Assembly (NCBI RefSeq): GCF_001399675.1
Contig: NZ_LJCO01000046.1
Span: 32,588 to 96,587, forward strand
Reading direction: 5' to 3'
DNA length: 64,000 nt
Source of the DNA: Paenalicyclobacillus ferrooxydans
GTDB taxonomy: Bacteria; Bacillota; Bacilli; Alicyclobacillales; Alicyclobacillaceae
The notes below the pieces were generated by a model. It searched no databases. It saw only the letters and a program-made list of their open reading frames with translations, and was not told the DNA's origin. The position numbers and the translations under genes were made by a program. Below, piece by piece: positions 45,140-53,086 of this stretch. Numbering within the stretch: position 1 is the stretch's first letter; each line of letters opens with the position of its first letter.

Positions 45140-45916
45140 ATGCCAAACAAAATGGTTAGAACCTTGGCTCTCATGAGCGTTGCACTGTTGCTGCCAGCAT
45201 GCGGAACCGTTCAAAACGCGGCAAACCACATTGGTAATGCGGCCGGCAGTGCAGCAGGCAGTGTTGCCGGCTTCGTCAATCAAGCTGTAGACTCGTTGCC
45301 CACGCCGAACGCTCTACATCAAGGTGCGACAACACCCGCCAACCCCAGACTCTCGGCAATGGGTCGCAACAATCAAGGCGTTCCGAATCAAGTCGGACCG
45401 CTCAGCTATGGGACACTCGGCGGGAACTCAACCATCCAGGTCGACAGCCGAGCAAAGACAGTTACGATTGTCTACACCGCACGAACGTCGACAAGTTCCG
45501 TGAGCGCACAGGACGCAGCATCTGGGCTACGCTACCCTAGAAGCCAGCCAGACAATCAACGACTTTCCAGTATGTCCCTCCCCCTTGGTTGGACCTTACA
45601 TGCAAAAATGAGGATGAACGCAGGAGCAGGAACCCGAGGCACTGACGCGACTTTAGCCATCACGTCATACCAAGGGCAGACCGTACACAGCCAGCACAAT
45701 CAAGCTAGTCAAAATCATGCTGTCCAGAACCGGACTCATGGGATTCCAGGTGTGACACGCTCGGGCGTCGGCCCACAATACACAATCAGCTTTGCCGCAA
45801 GGCAGCAGGGGACCTATGCAGTCGTCATGAACCATGTTGGTATGGCTCCCATTGTGATGACAGTGGTAGCGGTCACACCCACCATCGATCTCCCGGTTAT
45901 CTCCTTCCCAGCCTAA
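45140..45916 (+). CDS. Sulfocyanin-like lipoprotein with altered copper ligands
   Basis: 258 aa. Signal peptide with lipobox LLLPAC (about residue 19). After an Ala/Asn-rich region comes a cupredoxin-like C-terminal half: TIQVDSRAKTVTIVYTA, MSLPLGWTLHAKMRM (compare the IYIPxGW strand of sulfocyanins), TISFAARQQGTYAVVMNHVG and MAPIVMTVVAV. Where sulfocyanins have C-x4-H-x4-M, this protein has M-x4-M-x4-M, and the upstream His is not seen, so a normal blue-copper site is unlikely. ATG 45140 follows AAGGGAGAGAATGG. Fold assignment is by eye only. Confidence 0.55.
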   Translation: MPNKMVRTLALMSVALLLPACGTVQNAANHIGNAAGSAAGSVAGFVNQAVDSLPTPNALHQGATTPANPRLSAMGRNNQGVPNQVGPLSYGTLGGNSTIQVDSRAKTVTIVYTARTSTSSVSAQDAASGLRYPRSQPDNQRLSSMSLPLGWTLHAKMRMNAGAGTRGTDATLAITSYQGQTVHSQHNQASQNHAVQNRTHGIPGVTRSGVGPQYTISFAARQQGTYAVVMNHVGMAPIVMTVVAVTPTIDLPVISFPA

Positions 45917-45920
45917 CTAA

Positions 45921-45951
45921 AAGAGGCCGTCGGGGTACCCGACGGCCTCTT
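45921..45951. terminator. Rho-independent terminator (perfect 14-bp stem)
   Basis: AAGAGGCCGTCGGG, three-base loop GTA, CCCGACGGCCTCTT. It lies downstream of the lipoprotein and upstream of the convergent 46-aa gene, so it may act in both directions. Confidence 0.8.
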
Positions 45952-46019
45952 CGCCGGCTCGCCCGGCGGTTCTCGTCCCCTGATGGATGATATTAAGTCA
46001 CCGAGCTTTCCGCGGTGAC

Positions 46020-46160
46020 TCAGTAGGCTACGCCAGCTCCGGCTGCTCCCGCTGCTGGTGCCGCTACGGCCCCTTCATAAGGGACGAAGAGCACAAACAG
46101 AACGAAAATAATTAGGAATACCACAGCCCAACGCGTGTAACCTCCAAAAACACCATACAT
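46020..46160 (-). CDS. Small hydrophobic protein, 46 aa
   Basis: ATG at 46160 follows AAAGGAGGTTCTTCGTT, an excellent ribosome binding site. The product is MYGVFGGYTRWAVVFLIIFV, then LFVLFVPYEG and an Ala/Gly/Pro tail (AVAAPAAGAAGAGVAY). The aromatic-glycine start followed by one long helix resembles the small YjcZ-type sporulation proteins, but the tail differs. A GTCACCG / CGGTGAC hairpin overlaps its stop (45997-46019). It is transcribed toward the lipoprotein terminator. Confidence 0.6.
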   Translation of the reverse strand: MYGVFGGYTRWAVVFLIIFVLFVLFVPYEGAVAAPAAGAAGAGVAY

Positions 46161-46401
46161 AACGAAGAACCTCCTTTATTGTTCTGCTCTACACTATGAA
46201 TCCGGATGAGGGCGAAGGGACGGTGCCCGCCTAAAATATCGTCGGAATGGCGCCCATTTTTCGGGCTGTGTCGGGGGAGTAGCCGGCACACATCCTCCCG
46301 TGAGAATGAGATGAGCCTCGAGAAAGGGAACACCGCCCCGTTGGGTGGTTCTGACCCCGGTTGGGGGGTTTCTCCTACTGATCTTAGAACCCCGTTCCTT
46401 T
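46161..46401. other. Intergenic region without supported genes
   Basis: No ORF with a plausible ribosome binding site or family resemblance was found here. G-tract sequences such as TTGGGTGGTT and TTGGGGGG are frequent. It should hold the promoter of the 46-aa gene. Confidence 0.35.
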
Positions 46402-46444
46402 AAAAAAGTCGAGGAAGCCACCGTTTGTTGGGGGTTCCTCGACT
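46402..46444 (-). terminator. Terminator of the DUF302 gene
   Basis: On the minus strand AGTCGAGGAA ... TTCCTCGACT (10-bp stem, 18-base loop) is followed by TTTTTAAAGG. It lies about 135 bp after the DUF302 stop. Confidence 0.65.
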
Positions 46445-46577
46445 CCTTTAGTGTCCTTAGATCGTTTATTCCCTGTCGGCTGTATCACGTCACACGCGTG
46501 GGTGACCATCGGTCACCGGGTTCGGAGCCACGCAGGGAGATCTATAGTACCTGAGCTGCTCCTGTAGCGTCCCAGTC

Positions 46578-46964
46578 TTACCTTGCCGCGTCGATGGCTT
46601 CCTTCAGTGTTTTCTCAATGTCCGTCGCAATTGCTGATAGTTTCTCGTCCCCGACGAGGCTCATCAGGGCAGTCGGATTGGTCAGTCCAATCTGGTTGGA
46701 TCCGTTTTTGTCCGTGTAAACGACAATCTTACATGGCAGGAAATACCCCGCCAGATCGTTGTGTTCAAGTACTTCCTTTGCAACCTTCGGGTTACAAACC
46801 TCAAGTACGCGGAACGAACCGTTGTAATCTACACCTTTTTCGTGCAGCTTGGAAGCCATGTCAAGCTCCCAAAGCACGCCAAAACTGCGCTCCTTTAAGG
46901 CTCCTCCGAGTGCTGCAATGGCTTCATCCAGAGATTTTGTGGTGGAAACTGTATAGTGAAACAT
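46578..46964 (-). CDS. DUF302 family protein
   Basis: 128 aa. MFHYTVSTTKSLDEAIAALG, GVLWELDMASKLHEKG, FRVLEVCNPKVAKEVL and LPCKIVVYTDKNGSNQIGL follow the DUF302 pattern, including the conserved Cys in EVCNP and PC in FLPCK. The family is widespread, often near heavy-metal or sulfur genes, and structurally resembles small alpha/beta sandwiches; its role is unknown. ATG at 46964 follows GGGAGGGACTTAC. Confidence 0.9.
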   Translation of the reverse strand: MFHYTVSTTKSLDEAIAALGGALKERSFGVLWELDMASKLHEKGVDYNGSFRVLEVCNPKVAKEVLEHNDLAGYFLPCKIVVYTDKNGSNQIGLTNPTALMSLVGDEKLSAIATDIEKTLKEAIDAAR

Positions 46965-47098
46965 GTAAGTCCCTCCCTATCTAGAACAGTGAGCTAGGTA
47001 TGTGTACATCATACCACATATACCCCTCACCGTATAACTCAACTTGTTAAACCTCTCCTCCAGTGAACGCACGCAAACATGGACCAGTACGTTTCTCG

Positions 47099-48412
47099 TC
47101 ACTCTTGACTCCCTGCCAGCTGTGTCGACGACGACTGTCCGAGCCACAGTGATGCGAGTCCGATCGCGCTTACGCCAACCAGACTCCCCACTTCAGCCGC
47201 GCGGGTCAGTCCCACGCGACTCGCAAGCAGTCCAAACAGTGGAAACACAATTACCATGAACAGCGAAAACGAGGTTGAGTTGGCAGATAACAGCGTTGCG
47301 CGCTGACGGGACGGCACCAGGTGATTCAACTCCTTGTCAATCAAAGGATCGGCCAGATTTCCCGCAGCCGATCCGATGAGATAACCCTTCCCCGATGACA
47401 GCCCTGGCACGAACGCGAATAAGGTCAACCCGAGGCCACCCAGCACGGCCGTCATCCACGTTGTGCGCCGTGATCCCGACACGCGTGTTATGGTATCAGA
47501 CAGAAGTGCCATTGCAGCACCAAAGCCGTTCTCGAATCCGCTTAAAATGCCCATTCCGAGCAAGGACCAGCCATTGTGGATTAACAGCGATTGTCCGTAA
47601 AACGAAAACGTGGCAAGAAAGCCCGATAGTGTGGCACTAAAGAGAATCCATTTCAGGAACAACGGCGAGGTTTTTGCAAAGCGAACTGCATCTCTGGCTA
47701 TAGTCAGTACCGAGTCTGGCACTACACCTTCTACACCTTCAGCGTAACTAAATTCCCCAAGTTGAGCCAACTCTCGTTTCTCACCGTACATCGGGCTGGC
47801 GGTACGCGGTTCTTGCATGTAGAGCACAACGACCATACTTACTGCGTTCGATACTGCGAAAGCGATATACACAGCATTCCACGTCACGGTAGCCAGTGCG
47901 CCGCCCGCGCTCTCAGCAAGCGCCATCGCAATCAGAGAGACGGCCATGAGTCGCCCGGAGATGGCCTGATAACGCTCAGTGAGGCCGGCAATGCGTGCAG
48001 ATTCATAGGCGATCGCGGTATCGCTGCCATTGGTCAAGGTCACCTGTACACCGCGCACTGCAAAAGCCGCTGCTCCCCACCAGAAATTACTCCCTGCGAG
48101 GGACACCCCGCAGTAAAGCACGCCGAAAGCTCCGCTCAGAAACAGCGACAGCTTCCAACCATACCGATCGGCAAACACACCGATCGGCACGTCAACAAGC
48201 AAGCAGACCAAATGAAGGATGGCTTCCAGAATACCGACTTCAAAAAGTGAGATACCTCGATGTTGCCAATACAATAGCCACAAACTGCCATCAAACCAGA
48301 GTCGCGAAGAAGCCGTAAAGCCGTACAATGCAAAGAGATTACGCCGCCCACGGCGTGTCCATCGGCTGGTTTCCCGATGGTCTTCTATCAAGTTTCGATC
48401 GCTATTTTCCAA
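47099..48412 (-). CDS. MFS multidrug-type transporter with structured leader
   Basis: 437 aa, twelve-helix major facilitator. Recognisable blocks: GSLWLLYWQHRGISLFEVGI, LLVDVPIGVFADRYGWKLSL (MFS motif A-like), NGSDTAIAYESARIAGLTER and NHLVPSRQRATLLSANSTSF, as in the group of DrugMFS proteins sometimes linked to tetracycline or macrolide efflux. TTG 48412 is chosen because GGAGG lies eight bases upstream; in-frame codons further upstream cover the leader ORF in another frame. Expression is probably controlled by the leader (48426-48630) and the repeat array before it. Confidence 0.85.
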   Translation of the reverse strand: MENSDRNLIEDHRETSRWTRRGRRNLFALYGFTASSRLWFDGSLWLLYWQHRGISLFEVGILEAILHLVCLLVDVPIGVFADRYGWKLSLFLSGAFGVLYCGVSLAGSNFWWGAAAFAVRGVQVTLTNGSDTAIAYESARIAGLTERYQAISGRLMAVSLIAMALAESAGGALATVTWNAVYIAFAVSNAVSMVVVLYMQEPRTASPMYGEKRELAQLGEFSYAEGVEGVVPDSVLTIARDAVRFAKTSPLFLKWILFSATLSGFLATFSFYGQSLLIHNGWSLLGMGILSGFENGFGAAMALLSDTITRVSGSRRTTWMTAVLGGLGLTLFAFVPGLSSGKGYLIGSAAGNLADPLIDKELNHLVPSRQRATLLSANSTSFSLFMVIVFPLFGLLASRVGLTRAAEVGSLVGVSAIGLASLWLGQSSSTQLAGSQE

Positions 48413-48425
48413 AGTGGTTTCCTCC

Positions 48426-48480
48426 GTTCTGTCTCCCACAACAAAAAAGCCGTTCGGGTCTCCCCAAACGGCGACAGAAC
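48426..48480 (-). promoter_or_regulatory. Nested terminator/anti-SD hairpin in MFS leader
   Basis: On the minus strand GCCGTTTGGGG, loop AGA, CCCGAACGGC then TTTTTTG forms a textbook intrinsic terminator (48443-48472). It is nested inside a perfect 8-bp inverted repeat GTTCTGTC / GACAGAAC (48473-48480 with 48426-48433). The 3' arm of that repeat abuts the GGAGG of the transporter, so the outer stem could alter access to the ribosome binding site. Confidence 0.8.
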
Positions 48481-48504
48481 GTTGTAAGCAGTCGTTTCCG
48501 ACGG

Positions 48505-48630
48505 TTACCCGTGATGAGATTGGGTAACGTTCAGATAATCCGCATGCATGAACATCGAGTCGCCGAATTTGGGCAGGCCTATCCCGTTCATGGCTCCTGC
48601 GGGTCCAAATTGGACGATGCGAATGGTCAT
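48505..48630 (-). CDS. 41-aa leader ORF upstream of MFS gene
   Basis: ATG at 48630 follows GAGGAGGTGACGTCAG, one of the strongest ribosome binding sites in the window. The peptide starts MTIRIVQFGPAGAMNGIGLP and continues KFGDSMFMHADYLNVTQSHHG. It ends at TAA 48505-48507, which lies inside a GTTACCC / GGGTAAC hairpin; a GTCG-GAAA-CGAC tetraloop hairpin and then the terminator follow. This layout is typical of leader peptides whose translation controls attenuation of a resistance gene. A bioactive small peptide exported by the MFS is an alternative. Confidence 0.7.
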   Translation of the reverse strand: MTIRIVQFGPAGAMNGIGLPKFGDSMFMHADYLNVTQSHHG

Positions 48631-48656
48631 CTGACGTCACCTCCTCAGCGGGAATC

Positions 48657-48740
48657 TACTCACTGTACTCACTGTACCCATAGCGTACCCACAGCGTACT
48701 CACAGTGTACTCACAGTGTACTCACAGTGTACTCACAGAC
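48657..48740. repeat. Array of eight 9-11-bp direct repeats
   Basis: TACTCACAGTG units: two 9-bp copies (TACTCACTG), then TACCCATAGCG, TACCCACAGCG, three exact TACTCACAGTG and TACTCACAGAC. The array ends about 20 bp before the epimerase stop and begins just upstream of the leader ORF ribosome binding site, so on the minus strand it is the promoter or 5' end of the MFS leader transcript. Confidence 0.9.
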
Positions 48741-48761
48741 TATTGGAAACAGACAGAGCTG

Positions 48762-49760
48762 TCAAGAACTTTGACTGGCTCGCCAGGCATTTAGGAGTTC
48801 ACGTTCCTTCTCAGGCCGCAGCCCAGCCTTCCATTCCCGGTCTCCTCTGCCTGTTTTCACCCACGAGAGCGTATCACGAACGGTCTCTAAGGTCGATCTG
48901 CATGTGAGACCCCGTTCCAGTGCCTTCGCAACACTGACCTCCATGAATCCCGGCCAGTTTGCAGCAGGCCCGATCCACAGCGGCAGCTCCATCCACGGCT
49001 GCACGTCTGTGCCCTCGAGGAAAGACTCCTCTACCCAGACCGGGGCGGCCGCGTGTACGGACGCAGCTTGGCAGGCTTCGACGAGCTCTGCCATACTGAC
49101 AGGAAGGCCCGTAGCGTGATAGACGCCTCCAGCCCCCTGTTCAACGAGTGCAAGCGTGAACGAAGCGAGATCGCGAACATCGATAAATTGAATGAGCCGC
49201 TCTGCGTCTCCTGGAACAAGTGCATCTCCTCCCTGGTCGAACCGGGCAGGCCAGTAAGTGAATCTGTCCGTCGGGTCGTTCGGACCGACAATGAGTCCAG
49301 GCCGGACAATGAGTGCACGTTCCCCAAATCCGCGTGTGACTTCGTACTCACAGAGAGCCTTCAAGGGGCCGTAATACTTCGAGACATCTTCGCTGTCTGC
49401 GTCATCTTCCGGTAAAACGTCAACCGGGGTGGTTTCATCCATGCCGGCTTCAGGAAAATCCTTGTAAACCGAAATGCTCGAGATAAATGTGTAGTTCGCG
49501 GTTGTACCTGCGAGCGCCTCAACCGACTGCCTCACAACGCGCGGTACATACCCACAGGTGTCCACGACCGCGTCCCATTCGCGTCCCTTCAGGCGGTCCG
49601 TTCCTCCGTCTCGATCACCAAGAATTTCCTCGACATCGTCAAACAAACCGACGTTGGTTTGTCCTCTGTGAAACACTGTTACTTCATGGTTGTTCTTCAA
49701 GGCAGCCTCAACAAAATGACGCCCGAGGAAACGTGTACCGCCAATCACGAGAATCTTCAT
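48762..49760 (-). CDS. NAD-dependent epimerase/dehydratase family protein
   Basis: 332 aa, extended short-chain dehydrogenase. N-terminal Rossmann motif VIGGTRFLGRHFVEAAL, FISSISVYKDFPEAGMDETT, catalytic Tyr/Lys in KYYGPLKALCEYE, and VRPGLIVGPNDPTDRFTYWP. It resembles the CSP41/NAD-epimerase type acting on sugar or isoflavone-like substrates; the substrate is unknown. ATG at 49760 has AGAGGAG ten bases upstream. Same strand as the MFS gene 130 bp downstream, but the repeat array and leader between them suggest a separate promoter. Confidence 0.88.
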   Translation of the reverse strand: MKILVIGGTRFLGRHFVEAALKNNHEVTVFHRGQTNVGLFDDVEEILGDRDGGTDRLKGREWDAVVDTCGYVPRVVRQSVEALAGTTANYTFISSISVYKDFPEAGMDETTPVDVLPEDDADSEDVSKYYGPLKALCEYEVTRGFGERALIVRPGLIVGPNDPTDRFTYWPARFDQGGDALVPGDAERLIQFIDVRDLASFTLALVEQGAGGVYHATGLPVSMAELVEACQAASVHAAAPVWVEESFLEGTDVQPWMELPLWIGPAANWPGFMEVSVAKALERGLTCRSTLETVRDTLSWVKTGRGDREWKAGLRPEKERELLNAWRASQSS

Positions 49761-49812
49761 GAAACAACTCCTCTCTACTCCTCATCTCGCATCTTCCCAA
49801 CAGGCAACCTCG

Positions 49813-50760
49813 TTAGCCTAGTGCCGCATCCATAATCCCATACAGCCACTGGCGGCGACCAGGAAACGTTATGCCGCCGTGCAGCATCATCGGCGACACG
49901 TGCGTATCAACAAGTCCCCACTCCTCCAACTGACGCATCCACGCCGTTTGATTCGAGGGTACGTCAAGACGCACCTCGCCATCAGCATGTTTCATCAAGT
50001 ACACCGCCAGTTGTCGAGCAGCCTCCATGTCCACCGCCTGAAGCGGTCCAATGATGAGTAAATCGCCGACCTTTGTGGCCATCCCATATCCGCACAATCT
50101 CGCATCAGATCCACGCGCGATGGCAGTGTATGAGACTGTCTGAACAAAATGGCGATATGTAACGCTGCGATCGGCCCCTGAAACCTCAGTATCGAAGGCC
50201 AGCATCTCCGGCCAATCCTGTTCATCTACCTGTGTGATGGACAACGCTGTCGGAGCCATGGATAACGTTGACCGGGCGTATTGCTCCGGATCGGCCAGGG
50301 CTGATCGCGTGGTTGTGTGAAATTCAGAGTCTTGTTGGCTCACCCATATCGGTTTTCCGACAAATCGGTGAGCCTTGTCCGCAGTCACGAATCCCAGCTT
50401 CTGATACAACGGATAACCTGCATCGGTGGCAAGGAGTCCAACGGAGTGAATACCGAGATCGGCAGCACGGTCCAGGCATTTGCGGACAACAACATTCCCG
50501 AGGCCCTGCCTCTGACGTTCGGGATGGACAATGACCATGCCTAGAAACGCCAAGTTCGGTCCAAACGGGAAGAGAATGCTGGTCGCAACAAGCTGCCCGT
50601 TTGCAAAATGCCCAACACCTTCGCCCATCTCCAGCATCATCCGAAGACGCCCCTTTGGCACACCCCATCCAACTTCAGCGACAAGGCGTTCAAACTGCGG
50701 TTCGTCATTCGGTGTCAGCACTGTCAATTCAAGAGATGCATCCTGTAGGTCGTTCGTCAA
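49813..50760 (-). CDS. Double GNAT-type acetyltransferase-like protein
   Basis: 315 aa. The N-terminal GNAT domain has the acetyl-CoA signature VHPERQRQGLGNVVVRKCLD and ATDAGYPLYQKLGFV. The C-terminal half (ITQVDEQDWPEMLAFDTEV, VYLMKHADGEVRLDVPSNQT) is the degenerate second domain seen in this type. TTG 50760 has AAAGGAGC eight bases upstream. The stop of the upstream GNAT-methyltransferase fusion is 13 bp away, so the two are co-transcribed. Substrate unknown. Confidence 0.82.
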   Translation of the reverse strand: MTNDLQDASLELTVLTPNDEPQFERLVAEVGWGVPKGRLRMMLEMGEGVGHFANGQLVATSILFPFGPNLAFLGMVIVHPERQRQGLGNVVVRKCLDRAADLGIHSVGLLATDAGYPLYQKLGFVTADKAHRFVGKPIWVSQQDSEFHTTTRSALADPEQYARSTLSMAPTALSITQVDEQDWPEMLAFDTEVSGADRSVTYRHFVQTVSYTAIARGSDARLCGYGMATKVGDLLIIGPLQAVDMEAARQLAVYLMKHADGEVRLDVPSNQTAWMRQLEEWGLVDTHVSPMMLHGGITFPGRRQWLYGIMDAALG

Positions 50761-50773
50761 TCGGGTCGCTCCT

Positions 50774-52192
50774 TTACGCCTGATTGGTGACGGAACCTTT
50801 TGAGTACGACACCTGCTTTTCGCAGAGCGCCATCCATTCAAGCCCTTTAAAAGACCTGTCAGTACCATCTTCACTTGCTTCACTTGTCACATCGAAAAAC
50901 TCGCGCGCCGCAGAAGATGCGCTTTTCAGCCATGCGACAACCGTTCCATACTGCTCTTCCGATGTCACCATTCGCCGTGCCCACGTTTCAAACTCAAAAG
51001 TCTTCCATGAAGGCTCCTCAGTGATCATCGTCAACCCTGCACCTTCCATCCAGGACTTCCATTCCGAAGTGGGCATACATCGAACATGGCTCGGATCGCG
51101 CAAACGCTCGAGCGTATTGTACCAGTCGGCTAGTCCTTCGTCTTCTGGGACAATGTTGTCAACCAACAGGAACCGTCCGCCCGGCTTTAAGACTCTGACT
51201 GCTTCGGTTACAAATCTTTGTGGATGGACAAAGTGGTGTGGAGCGATGCGGCACGTCACCGCATCGAACGTTTCATCGAGAAAGGGCAGAGCTTCAGCGT
51301 CTCCAACCACATAAGACACGTTGTGCAGCCCGGCATCATCGCGGATGTGCTTTCGTGCTGCAGAGAGCATCTCTGGCGTAAGATCAGAGGCCACAACATG
51401 TTGTACCGCCTGCGCCAACGCCCGTGCCACATGTCCCCCACCCGTCGCGACATCAAGGACGGTCCAATCCTCCGAAGGGTCTAAGGTACACACAACCTTG
51501 GCAAGCGCAGTCCCGTTTCCGTGCGAGACACTCTTCACGTAGGCATTTGCAGTTCGAGAGAACTGTGCTTTCACCAATTCTTTTTGTGCTCTTTCTGGGC
51601 TGACACCGAGTTCTGTTGTCAGTTGACGGAGCGGCAGATCGAGCATGAGCTGTTCAGACAACGTCTCCCAAACATACAGCCATTCTGAGACAGATTCACC
51701 ACCGATATTGACGCGTCTTTCAACGAGCGGAACTGCCCCTAAGGCTTCATACACAGCTCGAGCCCGTGCATTTTCGGTAAAAACAACCACGACTGCACTG
51801 TGAAATCCACGTTGTTTCAGCTCAGTCATCGCAGCGGCCACCAACGCTTTTCCAACACCTTGACCATGGTACGCAGGCATGAGATACAGTCCGTATAACT
51901 CACCATCTACGTCAGGCGCCAGAGAGCGCTCTCTCGATGCACCAGCGTGAATGTATCCCACGATGCTTTCTTCTACTTCTGCAACCATGAGGAATGACGG
52001 TTGATTCGCATTGGATATCATTTGTGAAAACCGAGCTGTGGATTTCTCGTACGACAATCTATCTAAAAACTCATTTGAAAAGAGACCTGTATAGGTTTGA
52101 CGCCAAACATCCACGTTGACTCGACCGATTTGCGCCAAATCCACCTCTGATGCCATCCGAATTCTCAGTTCATCGCACCTGCTTCCTGCCAA
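50774..52192 (-). CDS. GNAT acetyltransferase-SAM methyltransferase fusion
   Basis: 472 aa. Residues 1-175 are a GNAT domain (GYIHAGASRERS, MPAYHGQGVGKALVAAAMTE, ENARARAVYEALGAVPL). Residues 210-470 are a class I methyltransferase of the UbiE/Methyltransf_11 type (VLDVATGGGHVARALAQAV, VVGDAEALPFLDETFDAVTC, AVRVLKPGGRFLLVDNIVPE). The domains are joined by about 30 residues. The TTG start is unsupported by a clear ribosome binding site; ATG 52156 is the fallback and would trim 12 residues. The pairing suggests two-step modification of one small molecule (inference). Confidence 0.85.
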   Translation of the reverse strand: MAGSRCDELRIRMASEVDLAQIGRVNVDVWRQTYTGLFSNEFLDRLSYEKSTARFSQMISNANQPSFLMVAEVEESIVGYIHAGASRERSLAPDVDGELYGLYLMPAYHGQGVGKALVAAAMTELKQRGFHSAVVVVFTENARARAVYEALGAVPLVERRVNIGGESVSEWLYVWETLSEQLMLDLPLRQLTTELGVSPERAQKELVKAQFSRTANAYVKSVSHGNGTALAKVVCTLDPSEDWTVLDVATGGGHVARALAQAVQHVVASDLTPEMLSAARKHIRDDAGLHNVSYVVGDAEALPFLDETFDAVTCRIAPHHFVHPQRFVTEAVRVLKPGGRFLLVDNIVPEDEGLADWYNTLERLRDPSHVRCMPTSEWKSWMEGAGLTMITEEPSWKTFEFETWARRMVTSEEQYGTVVAWLKSASSAAREFFDVTSEASEDGTDRSFKGLEWMALCEKQVSYSKGSVTNQA

Positions 52193-52242
52193 AATGACGT
52201 GTTTACATTCTCATCTTATCAAAATCATCTGCATTCGCCGAT

Positions 52243-52275
52243 AAAAAAAGAAACGACCAGAGCCACGTCCGGTCG
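52243..52275 (-). terminator. Terminator of RIC gene
   Basis: On the minus strand CGACCGGA / TCTGGTCG with one mismatch is followed by TTTCTTTTTTT. It lies about 65 bp after the stop of the iron-sulfur repair gene. Confidence 0.75.
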
Positions 52276-52339
52276 CCAAATGAAACCTATATGTGTGAGG
52301 CACAGGCTGCTCAGAGGCTGGCCGCCTCGATGACATCTG

Positions 52340-53086
52340 TCATATCAATGATCTCGAAACAAGTTCGTGCTCGCCGATGGCCTGAAGGCGTGGAAACATC
52401 ACGTTGTTTTCCAAGTGCACATGCCGGAACATATCTTCCTCGACCTCGGCCAGCTTTTGAAACGTATAGCTATAAGTCCCGCACGCGTCCGCTGGCACGT
52501 CATAATCATTGGTTATGGCCCGCATCGTCTTCAGAAGGTCCCCCGCCTCGGTATGCTCTGCCTCGAGCTCGTCAATGTTCGACAAAAGCCGCGCGAGAAC
52601 ATCCACATCGCCGGTTTTCTCAAACTCAATGACCAGCGGAAACAGGCTCGCCTCTTCCTTAATCATGTGTTGTTCAAGATCCATCTTGAAGAGGTGAAAA
52701 TTGCGATGCAGCGGACCCAGTGTGTCTGCGTGATTCGGACCGTGAACCCGCAGGATCTTCGTCGTCAATTCACCGAGAATCGGGAGTGTCTTCTGCAGAT
52801 ACGCATGATGCGTGTTCACGACGTAGGTGACAAGGTCGCTCAGTGGTGCTGTGGTCCAGTCAACTTCCTTCTGCGCTTCCTTCAGGTAGCTGTTGTACTC
52901 TGTATTTATCTCTTCAAGCAATGCGCCGCTCGTTGCATCGTCTGCAGCTGTTGCCTCTGCCAACGTTCTGTCTCCGCCACAGCAATAGTCGATCTTATGG
53001 GCTTTAAAGATAGACCCTGCTTTTGGAAAGGTTGCAACGATTTCGCCGAGCGTGCTGTCGTGATTGAACACCTTAGTCATCCCCAT
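52340..53086 (-). CDS. scdA: Iron-sulfur cluster repair di-iron protein (RIC/ScdA)
   Basis: 248 aa, a hemerythrin-fold di-iron protein of the YtfE/ScdA/DnrN group. These repair iron-sulfur clusters damaged by nitric oxide or peroxide. N-terminal DUF542 with HKIDYCCGGDRTLAEA. Di-iron ligands are expected in VNTHHAYL, HRNFHLFKMDLEQHMIKEE, DELEAEHTEAG and EDMFRHVHLENNVMFP. ATG at 53086; an in-frame ATG two codons later is equally possible. Length is normal. No NO-reductase or regulator gene lies beside it. Confidence 0.93.
   Translation of the reverse strand: MGMTKVFNHDSTLGEIVATFPKAGSIFKAHKIDYCCGGDRTLAEATAADDATSGALLEEINTEYNSYLKEAQKEVDWTTAPLSDLVTYVVNTHHAYLQKTLPILGELTTKILRVHGPNHADTLGPLHRNFHLFKMDLEQHMIKEEASLFPLVIEFEKTGDVDVLARLLSNIDELEAEHTEAGDLLKTMRAITNDYDVPADACGTYSYTFQKLAEVEEDMFRHVHLENNVMFPRLQAIGEHELVSRSLI

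Noticed and set aside
46194..46421. 75-codon minus-strand ORF
   Set aside because: No ribosome binding site and no hydrophobic or domain pattern.
48413..48640. 76-residue N-terminal extension of the MFS protein
   Set aside because: It reads through the terminator and leader ORF in another frame, is highly polar and Arg/Asp-rich, and lacks a start site; TTG 48412 has the Shine-Dalgarno.
48657..48740. Plasmid-type origin iterons
   Set aside because: No Rep gene, no AT-rich unwinding region, and position between two chromosomal-type genes on one strand.
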